From contig JBKOUJ010000035.1 in the NCBI GenBank assembly GCA_046723355.1, positions 1-64,000 on the forward strand: 64,000 nucleotides of DNA, read 5' to 3'. A model generated the notes under the pieces. It was not told where the DNA came from and did not search any database. It was given only the letters and a program-made list of their open reading frames with translations. Positions 7,860 through 16,298 of this stretch are shown piece by piece; positions within the stretch are counted from its first letter, which is position 1, and the number at the start of each line of letters is the position of its first letter. Source of the stretch: 13-2-20CM-68-14 sp046723355 (GTDB lineage Bacteria > Actinomycetota > Thermoleophilia > Gaiellales > Gaiellaceae). Both the position numbers and the translations under genes were made by a program.

Positions 7860-8903
7860 GTGATCGATCTTCGCTCGGACACGAAGACACAGCCGAGCCG
7901 CGGCATGCGCGAAGCAATCGCGAATGCGGAGGTCGGCGACGAGCAGCGGCGCGAGGACCCGACCGTCAATGCGCTCGAGCGCCGCGCGGCCGACCTGCTC
8001 GGTCAGGAGGAGGCGGTGTTTGTGCCGACCGCGACGATGGCGAACGAGATCGCCCTGCGGACGTTGTCGGAGCCGGGCGACGAGCTGATCGCCGAGGAGA
8101 ACGCGCACATCCTCCTGGCCGAGCTCGGCGGTCCGGCCGTTCATGCCGGTCTGATGACGAGGCCGGTGCGCGGCGAGGCCGGCCGCTTCGGGCCGGACGT
8201 CGTGCAACGGATGGTTCGTCGCACGGACGGGACGCACGTCCCGCCGACGCGCGTCGTTGCGATCGAGAACACACACAACGCCTCCGGCGGTCGCGTCTGG
8301 CCGCTCGAAGAGGTCGGGGCCCTGATTGCGGCGTGCCACGAGCTCGAGCTCTCGGTGCACCTCGACGGTGCGCGCTTGCTCAACGCCTCGGTGGCAAGCG
8401 GCGTTCCCGCAGCGGAGATCGCCCGGCAATTCGACACGGTGACGATCTGCCTCTCGAAGGGTCTCGGCTGCCCGCTCGGCGCGCTCGTCGCGGGGTCGGC
8501 CGAGCTGATGACGAAGGGGCGGCGGCTCAAGCACCAGTTCGGAGGCGCCATGCGTCAGGCGGGGATCGTCGCCGCGGCCGGCGTCTACGCGCTCGATCAC
8601 AACGTCGAGCGGCTCCCCGACGATCATGCACGCGCACGGCGGCTGGCCGAAAGCCTTCACGCAGCGGGCGTGCCCGTGAATCTCGAGCAGGTCGAGACGA
8701 ACTTCGTGCAGGTCGACGTGGGCGCACTCGGGCTCGACAGCGACGAGGCGCTCGCGCGACTGGCCGAGCAGGGCGTTGGGCTCTCGCTGACGCCGCATCC
8801 CGGTGTGCTGCGGGCGCTGACGCACCTCGACGTCAACGACGAAGACGTCGACGTCGCGATCGAGCGGATCCCGAAGGCGCTCGGCGTTCTCGCCCGCGCT
8901 TGA
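7860..8903 (+). CDS. ltaE: Low-specificity L-threonine aldolase
   Basis: Pyridoxal-phosphate enzyme cleaving L-threonine/allo-threonine to glycine and acetaldehyde. The 347-aa product begins MIDLRSDTKTQPSRGMREA, carries the PLP lysine in CLSKGLGCPLGALV (K200), and has the HLDGARLLNA and AIENTHNASGG motifs of the beta-eliminating lyase family. It sits just beyond the glycine-cleavage operon, so this neighbourhood can both make and split glycine. The related phenylserine/3-hydroxyaspartate aldolases cannot be excluded. Confidence 0.9.
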   Translation: MIDLRSDTKTQPSRGMREAIANAEVGDEQRREDPTVNALERRAADLLGQEEAVFVPTATMANEIALRTLSEPGDELIAEENAHILLAELGGPAVHAGLMTRPVRGEAGRFGPDVVQRMVRRTDGTHVPPTRVVAIENTHNASGGRVWPLEEVGALIAACHELELSVHLDGARLLNASVASGVPAAEIARQFDTVTICLSKGLGCPLGALVAGSAELMTKGRRLKHQFGGAMRQAGIVAAAGVYALDHNVERLPDDHARARRLAESLHAAGVPVNLEQVETNFVQVDVGALGLDSDEALARLAEQGVGLSLTPHPGVLRALTHLDVNDEDVDVAIERIPKALGVLARA

Positions 8904-9006
8904 GAAGGTTCAGCCGGCCTCCTCCCCGCGGCGAGCCTATCGAGCCCCCGCGCACGCGTGGGCGACGCGATCGTGACGAAGGTGCGACGTTCAACCGGGC
9001 TGCGCG

Positions 9007-10056
9007 TCAGCGATCGCCGGCAAGGACGAAGCCGACCGCGAGCGCGAGGTACAGGCCGATCAGGGTCAGGCCCTGCCAACGCTTCGAGCAGCCGTCGAAC
9101 ACGACCACGGCGACGACGCCGACCGCGAGGGCCATCGCACCGAGCTCTTCCCACCGGAATGCCAGCGGCAGGGCAGGCGTCACCAGCCAGGCGAGCAACG
9201 CGACCGCTGGCGTTACAAAGACCGCGACCTGCGCGCTGGAGGACACGGCGATCTCGGTCGCGAGCCGAAGCTTTCCGCGCCGGGCGATCACGATCGCGCC
9301 GCCGTGCTCGGCCGCGTTGCCGATGACCGCGACGATCACGATCGAGATGAAGAACTGCGAGAGCCCCGCCGACTCGGCGAAGCCCTGCAGGGAGTGGACG
9401 AGGATCTCGCTGATGAACGCGACCGCGGCCGTGGCCAGCGCGAGCGCGAGCAGCGCGCGGGGCAAGGACCAGGCGCCCGCCGCCTCCTCCCGCCCGGACG
9501 CCTCGTGGCTGGCCCGGAACCTTCGGATTTGCATCGTCTGCATGACGACGTAGAGGACGAGCAGCGCGGCGGCGAGCGGGGCAGTCAGCACCGCCAGCGA
9601 GTGTCGCTCGGGGTCGCCGTGCCAGCCGGCGACGGAGGGTGCGACGAACGCCGCGACCGCGACCGCGACCAGCCCGAGTTGGAGGAGCAACGAGTTTCGG
9701 TCGATCCGCTTCCCCGTCTCGCCGATCGCCATCGCGAGCCCCAGCACGAGCAACAGGTTCGAGATGACGCTGCCGGCTAGCGAGCCGCGCACGACGTTCG
9801 GCAGGCCGCTCCCGACGGCGAACAACGCGATGATCAACTCCGGCGCGTTGCCGAAGCTCGCGTTGAGAAAGCCGCCGATCCCGGGGCCCGTGTGCTCGGC
9901 GGCGTGCTCGGTCGCTTCGCCGATCAGCCACGCGAGCGGGATGAGCGCCGCGGCCGACAGGATGAACAGCGGAACGTCGCCCGGATGGAACGCGAGATCG
10001 ACGACGAAGGTGATCGGTGCGAGCGCGAGGGACGCCCAAAGGACCGTTCGCGCCAC
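9007..10056 (-). CDS. Calcium/cation:proton (CaCA superfamily) antiporter
   Basis: A 349-aa integral membrane exchanger with about 11 hydrophobic segments arranged as two related halves. Each half has the alpha-repeat ion-site motif: GGFLNASFGNAPELIIA in the N-terminal half and VIGNAAEHGGAI in the C-terminal half, both supplying the acidic residue that binds Ca2+. This matches the Cax (Ca2+/H+) branch more than the Na+/Ca2+ branch. GTG start with a -10 TAGGGT exactly 6 nt upstream; that box is shared with the divergent HAD gene. A 103-bp gap with no clear terminator separates it from the aldolase. Confidence 0.88.
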   Translation of the reverse strand: MARTVLWASLALAPITFVVDLAFHPGDVPLFILSAAALIPLAWLIGEATEHAAEHTGPGIGGFLNASFGNAPELIIALFAVGSGLPNVVRGSLAGSVISNLLLVLGLAMAIGETGKRIDRNSLLLQLGLVAVAVAAFVAPSVAGWHGDPERHSLAVLTAPLAAALLVLYVVMQTMQIRRFRASHEASGREEAAGAWSLPRALLALALATAAVAFISEILVHSLQGFAESAGLSQFFISIVIVAVIGNAAEHGGAIVIARRGKLRLATEIAVSSSAQVAVFVTPAVALLAWLVTPALPLAFRWEELGAMALAVGVVAVVVFDGCSKRWQGLTLIGLYLALAVGFVLAGDR

Positions 10057-10061
10057 GCCGA

Positions 10062-10068
10062 TACCCTA
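10062..10068. promoter_or_regulatory. Bidirectional -10 box TACCCTA shared by two leaderless genes
   Basis: On the plus strand TACCCT (10062-10067) is 6 nt before the HAD GTG at 10074. On the minus strand TAGGGT (10063-10068) is 6 nt before the antiporter GTG at 10056. The hexamers overlap by five bases, so polymerase can use only one direction at a time. Confidence 0.6.
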
Positions 10069-10073
10069 ACCGC

Positions 10074-10799
10074 GTGCCGGCGGCGGTCCTGTTCGACTGG
10101 GGGGACACCCTGATGCGCTTCGCCTACGACGAGGCGCTCGTCGAGGCCGGCCATCGCGCCGGGCTCGCGGCACTCGGGCGCGATGACCTGCCGGAGGTGG
10201 AGCGCCTGGCGGCGCACTTTCACGAGCGCTACGAGCCGTTCTTCTGGACCCCCGGCGCGGTCGAGGAGCTCGAGTATCCGGGGCTCGTCCGGCAGTTGCT
10301 CGGGGATTTCGGAGTCGAGGTCGACGACGAGGAGTTGACGCGCTTTCTCGAAGCCGAGCACGCGGCGTGGAATCCGGCGCGGCAGCTCGCTGCGCACACG
10401 CCGGCATTGCTGGAGTCGTTGCGCGAGCGCGGGCTCAAGCTCGGGCTCGTCTCTAACGCGTTCGACCCCGGCTGGCTCCTCCACCGCGACCTCGAGCAGA
10501 TGGGACTGGCCGCGCGGCTCGACTTCGCGGTCTTCTCTTCCGAGGTCGGAAAGCGGAAGCCCCACCCTGCGATCTTCGAGCGGGCGCTGGAGGCACTCGA
10601 CGTCGCCGCAGCGGACGCGGTCTTCGTCGGCGACCGCCTCTACGAGGACGTGCGCGGCGCCGGCGAGCTCGGGATGGCGACCGTGCAGGCCCTCTGGTTC
10701 CGCGCCGACGAGCATCCCGAAGGGGGCGAGCCGGACTTCCAGGCGTTCACACAGATGGACGTCCTGAACGTCGTCGATCGTCTCGCGGCCGCCGCGTAG
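10074..10799 (+). CDS. HAD-superfamily hydrolase
   Basis: A 241-aa haloacid-dehalogenase-fold phosphatase. Motif I FDWGDTL supplies the nucleophile and acid/base aspartates (D8, D11), motif II is LVSNAF, motif III the lysine in KRKPHP, and motif IV FVGDRLYEDV. A helical cap of about 90 residues between motifs I and II makes it subclass I, like phosphoglycolate phosphatase or dehalogenase-like enzymes; the substrate cannot be told. GTG start supported by the shared -10 box. A perfect 7-bp hairpin follows the stop. Confidence 0.9.
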   Translation: MPAAVLFDWGDTLMRFAYDEALVEAGHRAGLAALGRDDLPEVERLAAHFHERYEPFFWTPGAVEELEYPGLVRQLLGDFGVEVDDEELTRFLEAEHAAWNPARQLAAHTPALLESLRERGLKLGLVSNAFDPGWLLHRDLEQMGLAARLDFAVFSSEVGKRKPHPAIFERALEALDVAAADAVFVGDRLYEDVRGAGELGMATVQALWFRADEHPEGGEPDFQAFTQMDVLNVVDRLAAAA

Positions 10800-10803
10800 T
10801 CAC

Positions 10804-10820
10804 GGCGGCGACGCGCCGCC
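10804..10820 (+). terminator. GC hairpin after the HAD gene
   Basis: GGCGGCG-acg-CGCCGCC, a perfect 7-bp stem 5 nt after the stop codon. It lacks a U-run, so termination is only likely, not certain. Confidence 0.45.
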
Positions 10821-10885
10821 CTAGCCCCTCATCGCGTGCTTGTCAAGTCTTGCGGAGCCCGAGCGGGTTCACCCAAAATCCCAAC

Positions 10886-11305
10886 ATGGAGACCAAGCGC
10901 GACCTCGTCAGCCGGGCGAGCGAGCTGCCGCTCCACCCACAGGACGAGGTCGAATGCAGGCGCTGCGGTGTCCACTGCGACAAGATCGTCTACCCGGCGG
11001 CGTGCGTCGAGCGAGGCTGTGCCTTCCTTTACTCGTATGAGGAGTTCGGCCACAACTACATCGGCTGCATGCAGAAGGTCTTCGACGTCGAGATCGACTT
11101 CGACCTGTTGCAAGCCGCCGAGCGAACCGGCGAGTTCGGCGCCGTGAAGGCGACCCGCAGGCCGCTGCCTCTCTGCCGTTCCGATGTCGAGAGCTGCTAC
11201 GACGGCCGCACCGAGGACGTCGGCTGCCTCAACCCCGAGTTCTACGAGCTGCCCGTGGGCGAGCCGACATTCCGCGTTTTCGCGCAGATCGGCCCCGCCG
11301 CTTAA
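10886..11305 (+). CDS. Cysteine-rich protein of unknown function
   Basis: A 139-aa protein I do not recognise. It has nine cysteines, five in the first half in a CRRCGVHC...AACVERGC pattern, followed by an aromatic stretch ending YIGCMQKVFDVEID. The layout suggests bound zinc or an iron-sulfur site; it is not a standard zinc ribbon. The ATG at 10886 is preferred (METKRDLVSRA) over an in-frame codon at 10850. Its TAA is interlocked with the stop of the convergent nfo gene, and a dispersed stem-loop element starts at the next base. Confidence 0.75.
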   Translation: METKRDLVSRASELPLHPQDEVECRRCGVHCDKIVYPAACVERGCAFLYSYEEFGHNYIGCMQKVFDVEIDFDLLQAAERTGEFGAVKATRRPLPLCRSDVESCYDGRTEDVGCLNPEFYELPVGEPTFRVFAQIGPAA

Positions 11306-12216
11306 GGCGATCGCTTGCGACGCCGACGAGCAGAGGCCGTGACGGCTTTGCCGGCGCGGCCGCTGTGACGAAGAGCGCGAGCGTGTAGCTCCTTCAGGTT
11401 GCGGACCTGCTCCGCGTCGGGACCGTGGCCGTCCGTGCCGGGCACCTCGAGAAACGCGGGCAGCTTCTGGAGCTTCGGGTGGGCCAGGAAGACCCCGAGT
11501 TCTTCGCCCAACAGACCAGCCCCGATGTTGTCGTGGCGATCACGGTTCGAGCCGAGCGGGGCCTTCGAATCGTTGGCGTGCAGCGCGCGGAGCCGGTTGA
11601 GGCCGATCCGCTCGTCGACCTGGCGCAGGACCCGGTCGAGCTCCGCTCGGCTGGTCACGTCGTACCCGGACGCGAACAGGTGACACGAGTCGAGGCAGAT
11701 ACCGAGCCTCTCATGGCCGTCCAAGGCGTCGTAGAGCGCGGCAAGCTCCTCGATCGAGCGGCCGATCGTGCCGCCCGCGCCGGCAGTGTTCTCCATCAGC
11801 AGCCACGTCCTGTCGGAGCACCGCTTCAACGCTTCTCGGAGCGCCGGGACCGCGCGCTCCAGCCCGGCCTCGAAGCCCGACCCTAGGTGCGAGCCGACGT
11901 GGAAGACAACCCCGTCGGCGTCGATCGCGCAGGCGACGTCGACGGTGTTTTCGAGCGCCGCAACCGACTTCCCGTAGACCTCGTCGTCCGGGCTCGCGAG
12001 GTTGATCAGGTAGAGCGCATGACAGACGACGGCGCCGATCCCCGCCTCGGCCCTGCGCTCCTTGAAGCGCTCGAAGTTGGCCGGGTCGTGATTCGTCGGC
12101 CGCCAGGTGCGAGGGCTCTGCGTGAAGATCTGGACGCAGTCGCCGTCCATTGCCTTGATCCGGTCGACCGCTGTGTGGATGCCACCGGACGTGGAGACGT
12201 GGGCGCCGAGCTGCAC
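11302..12216 (-). CDS. nfo: Endonuclease IV (AP endonuclease)
   Basis: Zn-dependent apurinic/apyrimidinic endonuclease of base-excision repair, 304 aa. It has the TIM-barrel family motifs: GAHVSTSGG at the N-terminus, VFHVGSHLGSG, LMENTAGAGG, LDSCHLFASGYD, HANDSKAPLGSNRDRHDNIG and FLEVPGTDGHG. The last about 19 residues are Arg/Lys/Ala-rich and are encoded across a dispersed stem-loop element, so they look like a recently added tail. GTG start, leaderless pattern (TAGCGT, 6 nt), sharing its -10 box with the divergent gltX. Confidence 0.95.
   Translation of the reverse strand: MQLGAHVSTSGGIHTAVDRIKAMDGDCVQIFTQSPRTWRPTNHDPANFERFKERRAEAGIGAVVCHALYLINLASPDDEVYGKSVAALENTVDVACAIDADGVVFHVGSHLGSGFEAGLERAVPALREALKRCSDRTWLLMENTAGAGGTIGRSIEELAALYDALDGHERLGICLDSCHLFASGYDVTSRAELDRVLRQVDERIGLNRLRALHANDSKAPLGSNRDRHDNIGAGLLGEELGVFLAHPKLQKLPAFLEVPGTDGHGPDAEQVRNLKELHARALRHSGRAGKAVTASARRRRKRSP
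11306..11363 (+). repeat. Dispersed stem-loop element, copy a (inside the 3' end of nfo)
   Basis: The left arm GGCGATCGCTTGCGACGCCG matches the family arm, followed by the hairpin GGCCGTGACGGC-ttt-GCCGGCGCGGCC. It begins at the base after the TAA of the cysteine-rich gene and is read through by nfo on the other strand, encoding its basic C-terminal tail. Confidence 0.7.
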
Positions 12217-12221
12217 GCCAG

Positions 12222-12228
12222 TACGCTA
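12222..12228. promoter_or_regulatory. Bidirectional -10 box TACGCTA for nfo and gltX
   Basis: Plus-strand TACGCT (12222-12227) is 6 nt before the gltX GTG at 12234; minus-strand TAGCGT (12223-12228) is 6 nt before the nfo GTG at 12216. Same geometry as at 10062-10068. Confidence 0.6.
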
Positions 12229-12233
12229 CTCGC

Positions 12234-13517
12234 GTGGCCGTCCGAGTCCGCTTCGCGCCGAGTCCGACGGGCTACCTGCACATCGGCGGAGCCCACACGG
12301 CTCTCTTCAATTGGCTGTTCGCGCGCCATCATGGAGGCGAGTTCCTGCTCCGGATCGAGAACACCGACACGAGCCGCGAGGTCGCCGAGGCGACCGAGCA
12401 GATCCAGGAGTCGCTGCGGTGGCTCGGTCTCGACTGGGACGGCGAGGTGACCTTCCAGCTCGACCGCATGCCGGAGGCGCAGGAGCGCGCGCGGGCCCTC
12501 GTCGCCGAGGACAGAGCCTACGAGGAGGAGGGTGCGATCCGGTTCAGGATGCCCGATGAGGGCGCGACGAGCTGGGACGACCTGATCCTCGGCCTGATCG
12601 AGTATCCGAACGAGAAGCTCGAGGACGTCGTCGTCGTCCGGTCGGATGGTCGCCCCACCTACAACTTCGTCTCGCCCCTCGAGGACCTGCTGGACGGCAT
12701 CACGCACGTGATCCGCGGCCAGGACCACGTTTCGAACACGCCGAAGCAGATTCAGATCCTCGGCGCAGTAGGGACGGAGATCCCGGCCTACGGGCACGTG
12801 GCGCTGCTGAACGGCCCGGATGGCAAGAAGCTCTCGAAGCGGCACGGCGCGATCACGGTCGAGGAGTTCCGGCGCGAAGGGTTCATTCCCGAGGCGCTCG
12901 TCAACTACCTCGCGCTGCTGGGCTGGAGTTACGACGACCACACGGAGATCATGAGCCGCGAGGAACTGATCGAGCGCTTCTCGCTCGACCGGGTCGGCAA
13001 GAGCTCCGCGACCTTCGACTACGAGAAGCTGACGCACATGAACGGCGTCTACCTCCGCGCGCTGCAGCCGGAGGAGTATTCCGACCGCCTCGTCGCGTAC
13101 GTGCGCGAGCAGGGCTACGACTGGGACGAGGGCCTCGTTCGCAAGGCCGCGCCGCTGGTCCAGGAGAAGATCGCGACCCTCGGCGAGTTCCCCGCTTTCG
13201 CGCGCTTCTTCTTCGAGCGGGTGCCCCCGCAGGAGCCGCCCGCGGACGGCGCAGTCCTGCCCGCCGCAGCGGAGACGCTCGCGGGGGTCGAGCCGTTCGA
13301 CGCGGCGACGATCGAGACGGCGCTACGGGAGCTGGCCGACCGACTGGGGCTCAAGCCCCGTCAGGCGTTCCAGCCCATCCGTCTTGCAGTGACCGGATCG
13401 AAAATCTCTCCCGGTCTCTTCGAGAGCCTCGAGCTCCTCGGCCGAGAGGAGTCGATCGCGCGGATCAGCGCCCCCGGCAGCGGCTTGGGCGGCGCCAGCG
13501 GGTCGAGCGCACGCTGA
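12234..13517 (+). CDS. gltX: Glutamyl-tRNA synthetase
   Basis: Class I aminoacyl-tRNA synthetase charging tRNA-Glu, 427 aa. The HIGH-type motif is RFAPSPTGYLHIGGAHTAL at the N-terminus and the KMSKS-type motif is GKKLSKRHGA near residue 200. The C-terminal anticodon-binding region is somewhat shorter than in the roughly 470-aa family norm. No amidotransferase genes are in the window, so whether it is discriminating cannot be judged. GTG start, leaderless pattern; divergent from nfo. A tRNA-Glu gene lies 4 kb downstream. Confidence 0.96.
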   Translation: MAVRVRFAPSPTGYLHIGGAHTALFNWLFARHHGGEFLLRIENTDTSREVAEATEQIQESLRWLGLDWDGEVTFQLDRMPEAQERARALVAEDRAYEEEGAIRFRMPDEGATSWDDLILGLIEYPNEKLEDVVVVRSDGRPTYNFVSPLEDLLDGITHVIRGQDHVSNTPKQIQILGAVGTEIPAYGHVALLNGPDGKKLSKRHGAITVEEFRREGFIPEALVNYLALLGWSYDDHTEIMSREELIERFSLDRVGKSSATFDYEKLTHMNGVYLRALQPEEYSDRLVAYVREQGYDWDEGLVRKAAPLVQEKIATLGEFPAFARFFFERVPPQEPPADGAVLPAAAETLAGVEPFDAATIETALRELADRLGLKPRQAFQPIRLAVTGSKISPGLFESLELLGREESIARISAPGSGLGGASGSSAR

Positions 13518-13643
13518 AATTCCAGCCAGGCACGGCGGCGGAACTGCGCGGTTGGGCGTGGGAGCAGCTCGTTCACAGGTCGGATTCGCGGTGGGGGCCG
13601 CGTTTGCGACTTTAGAGTGGTAACGACCCGCCGCCCGCGGGGG

Positions 13644-14228
13644 TTACGGGCGCGGCGAGTAGACGAGGAAGCCGCTTGCGAAGAGGGCGAGCCCGAGCGC
13701 CCACACGGGCCAGACCTCGACGGTCGCTCCGACTGCGAAAACGAGTGCGCCGCTGACGGCGAGGACCGTGGCCGCGAGTGCGCTGCCGCGTTCGGGCGGC
13801 TCAGGCTCGAGCTCGTGCTCGGTCGGGAGCGGCTTCGGCGTCGCCGCCCGGAGCCGGGCGAGACGCACGCGGAACAGGGCACCGCGCCACTCGGGGAGCA
13901 GCGCTTCGGCGGCCATCGCCCCCGCGCCTTCGAGCACCTCGGCGAACTCGGCCGTCGCGTCGCGCGCGCCGGCGAGCGCGGCAGCGAGCTCGGCGTGTGC
14001 AGCCTCGGCCGCGGCCGGGGGCCTCAGGCCCAGGGCCAGTTCGCTCGCGGCGTGAAGGGCGTACTGGAGCGACGGCAGGCGCTCGAGGACGCCCTCCTCG
14101 TCGAGCAGCTCGCCAGGATCGGCCGCGATCGCCTCGAGCTCGGTGAGCGCCCAGCCCAGGCGCTTCCACAAGCCCGTGAGCGCGGCCGCATACCCCTCGC
14201 GTTGCCCTCCCGCGACGCTCGGTCTCAC
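13644..14228 (-). CDS. Helical protein with two C-terminal membrane segments, unknown
   Basis: A 194-aa protein I cannot name. The first 130 residues are Ala/Leu/Glu-rich helices predicted to be cytosolic. An acidic Pro/Glu linker follows, then two hydrophobic segments (about 150-168 and 173-190) ending in a short SPRP tail, so it is probably a tail-anchored double-span protein. GTG start with TAAGAT exactly 6 nt upstream, which supports the gene as real. Confidence 0.65.
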   Translation of the reverse strand: MRPSVAGGQREGYAAALTGLWKRLGWALTELEAIAADPGELLDEEGVLERLPSLQYALHAASELALGLRPPAAAEAAHAELAAALAGARDATAEFAEVLEGAGAMAAEALLPEWRGALFRVRLARLRAATPKPLPTEHELEPEPPERGSALAATVLAVSGALVFAVGATVEVWPVWALGLALFASGFLVYSPRP

Positions 14229-14234
14229 ATCGCG

Positions 14235-14240
14235 ATCTTA
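14235..14240 (-). promoter_or_regulatory. -10 box TAAGAT, leaderless start
   Basis: Minus-strand TAAGAT followed by 6 nt and the GTG at 14228 of the two-span membrane protein gene. Confidence 0.5.
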
Positions 14241-14297
14241 CAACCGGGATCTTGGTCTCGGTCAAAAGCCTCTTCTTCCGCACGAGCCTGGTCGAGC

Positions 14298-14352
14298 GGT
14301 CGCGCCGCGCATGTCGGCGCGACCTTCTAGGCGCGTGTCGCAAGCGACGCGA
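14298..14352 (-). repeat. Dispersed stem-loop element, copy b
   Basis: Read on the minus strand: arm GCGTCGCTTGCGACACGCGC, then a perfect 10-bp stem GGTCGCGCCG / CGGCGCGACC around a 7-nt loop. The stem sequence differs from other copies on both sides at once, so pairing is kept. It lies in the divergent gap upstream of the receiver-domain gene. Confidence 0.65.
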
Positions 14353-14410
14353 CTGAACTGAGATCTTGGCTTAGGTCGTACGGGTTGGCGCTACAGTGGC
14401 GTGGCGCGCG

Positions 14411-14770
14411 ATGGGGGAAGCGAACACGGTGCTGGTCGTCGACGACGACGAAAGCCTGCGGATGCTCTGCCGCGTGAACCTCGAGTTCGAGGGCTACCGC
14501 GTGCTCGAGGCGCCGACGGTCGAGATTGCGCAGGATTTGCTTCGAGCGGAGCCCGTCGACGTGATCCTCCTCGACGTGCACGTGGGGACCGGCGACGGCT
14601 TCCGGGTCCTCGAGGCCATCCGCGACGAGAGAGTTGCGCTCTTCACCGGCAGCTTCCAGGTCGACGAGCAGCGCGCCGCAACTGTGGACGCCGTGCTTCG
14701 GAAGCCGTTCACGCTGACGGAGCTCTCGGAGACCGTCGGCAGGCTCGCCTCCGGATCAACCCTCAGCTAG
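14411..14770 (+). CDS. Stand-alone response-regulator receiver (CheY-like) protein
   Basis: A 119-aa single receiver domain with no output domain. It shows the acidic pocket in LVVDDDES, the phospho-acceptor aspartate in ILLDVHVG, the switch threonine in LFTGSF and the conserved lysine in LRKPF. It probably relays phosphate or acts by protein contact, like CheY or Spo0F. No histidine kinase is nearby. An alternative GTG lies at 14396; TACAGT at 14391-14396 is a likely -10 and favours the ATG at 14411. Confidence 0.88.
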   Translation: MGEANTVLVVDDDESLRMLCRVNLEFEGYRVLEAPTVEIAQDLLRAEPVDVILLDVHVGTGDGFRVLEAIRDERVALFTGSFQVDEQRAATVDAVLRKPFTLTELSETVGRLASGSTLS

Positions 14771-14783
14771 ATTCCCTGGCCGC

Positions 14784-16298
14784 ATGAGCGTCGCCGCCGT
14801 TCGGACACCTGCCGAGTACGAGTCTCAACTCCGCCGCTACCTGTTCGAGCGTTCCGAGGAGAGCCGAGCGGTCCGCGTGGGGGAGAAGGAGGTCTCCGAG
14901 CGGGCCGAGATCGTCGACCGGTTCCGCGACCTGTTCACCCGCGAGCAGCTCGACGCGCTGCGGGCCGCCGAGGACAAGGCGCCTGAAGGCGACGAGCGCG
15001 AGCGGCTCTACCGGTTACGCAAGACGTGCGAGTCGGGCTACGTCTCGGGCGAGATGGCCGAACGCGAGGACGCCCTCGAGAACGCCATCCTCGCGGCGCG
15101 CGTCGAGTTCAAGGACGAGGAGTTGCCGCTGCGGTCGGCCCAGGCCAGACTGGCGGTGCTGCCCGACTACCAGGACCGCGAGCAGCTCGGATCGATCACC
15201 GCCGACCGCAGCGCCGACTTCAACGACGAGCGCCTCGAGCTGCTGCGGGCCGTCGAGGAGCTCGAGGGCGAGATCTCGGGCCAGCCCGATGCGATTGCAC
15301 GAAACGAGGAGGAGAAGGGCGTCTCGCTGCGTGAGCTCGAAGCCGCGCTTGGGCAGGCCAGCGAACGCTCGACCGCCGCCTACATCCCGCTGCGTGACCG
15401 TTGGTTCGAGCGGCTGCTCGGCCCGGAGCGTGACGAGGTTCCCTCCTCATACCACGTCGCCTACATGCGCCGTCTCTCACCGCTCGAGGCGACCTACACC
15501 AAGGAACGCGCGGTCGAGGTCTGCATGGACACCGTCAAGCGCCTCGGCTTCGATCTCGAGAACGACCCGAATATCCGCCTCGACCTCGACGACCGGCCGC
15601 AGAAGTCGCCGCGCGCCTGCGTGATCCCCTCGGACCCGCCCAGCATCGTGCACCTGATCACGCGGGCTCAGGGCGGTCTTCACGACTACCAGGCCTTCCT
15701 GCACGAGGCCGGTCACGCCCTGCACTACGGAGGCGTCGACCCGAACCTGCCGTACACGTTCCGGAGCATCTCGCGCGACCACGCGCTGACCGAGATCTAC
15801 TCGTACATCCTCGAGGCGATCACGCGCGAGCCGGAATGGCACGCGCACTACTTCGGGCTTTCGGACGAGGACGCGGAGCGCAATGCGGAGGCGACGGATT
15901 TCCTCGAGGCGGTGCTGTACCGCCGCTACACCGCGAAGCTGCAGTTCGAGCTCGAGTTCTGGGGTCGCTTCAACGAAGAGGATGGCGGTGGACCCGAGGG
16001 CTACGAGGAGCGCCTCACCGAGGCAACCGGCATCCGCTACCGCGCCGACAACTATCTGTTCGACATGGACGCGGGCTTCTATTCGGCGGACTACCTGCGG
16101 GCGTGGATTCGTTCGGCCCAGCTCCGCGACTTCCTCGTCCGCGAAGTGGGCGAGGACTGGTGGCGGAACGCCGAGACCGGCGAGCGTCTTCAGAGGCTCT
16201 TCCTCGAGGGGACGAAGCCCTCCAGCGAGGAGATCGCCGCGCGGCTCGGCTACCAGCCGCTCGACACTCAGCCCTTGCTGCGAGAACTGGGCGTCTAG
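14784..16298 (+). CDS. HExxH zinc metallopeptidase-like protein (M3-like)
   Basis: A 504-aa, mostly helical, Glu-rich protein with no signal peptide. FLHEAGHALHYGG carries H307, E308 and H311, and a downstream glutamate in ALTEIYSY (E337) fits the third zinc ligand, as in the thermolysin-like gluzincins. The fold suggested by the long helical N-terminus and C-terminal region resembles M3 oligopeptidases, but sequence similarity by eye is moderate, so substrate and exact family are uncertain. It follows the receiver gene by 13 bp and ends with a 4-bp interlocked stop against the arylsulfotransferase-like gene. Confidence 0.75.
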   Translation: MSVAAVRTPAEYESQLRRYLFERSEESRAVRVGEKEVSERAEIVDRFRDLFTREQLDALRAAEDKAPEGDERERLYRLRKTCESGYVSGEMAEREDALENAILAARVEFKDEELPLRSAQARLAVLPDYQDREQLGSITADRSADFNDERLELLRAVEELEGEISGQPDAIARNEEEKGVSLRELEAALGQASERSTAAYIPLRDRWFERLLGPERDEVPSSYHVAYMRRLSPLEATYTKERAVEVCMDTVKRLGFDLENDPNIRLDLDDRPQKSPRACVIPSDPPSIVHLITRAQGGLHDYQAFLHEAGHALHYGGVDPNLPYTFRSISRDHALTEIYSYILEAITREPEWHAHYFGLSDEDAERNAEATDFLEAVLYRRYTAKLQFELEFWGRFNEEDGGGPEGYEERLTEATGIRYRADNYLFDMDAGFYSADYLRAWIRSAQLRDFLVREVGEDWWRNAETGERLQRLFLEGTKPSSEEIAARLGYQPLDTQPLLRELGV

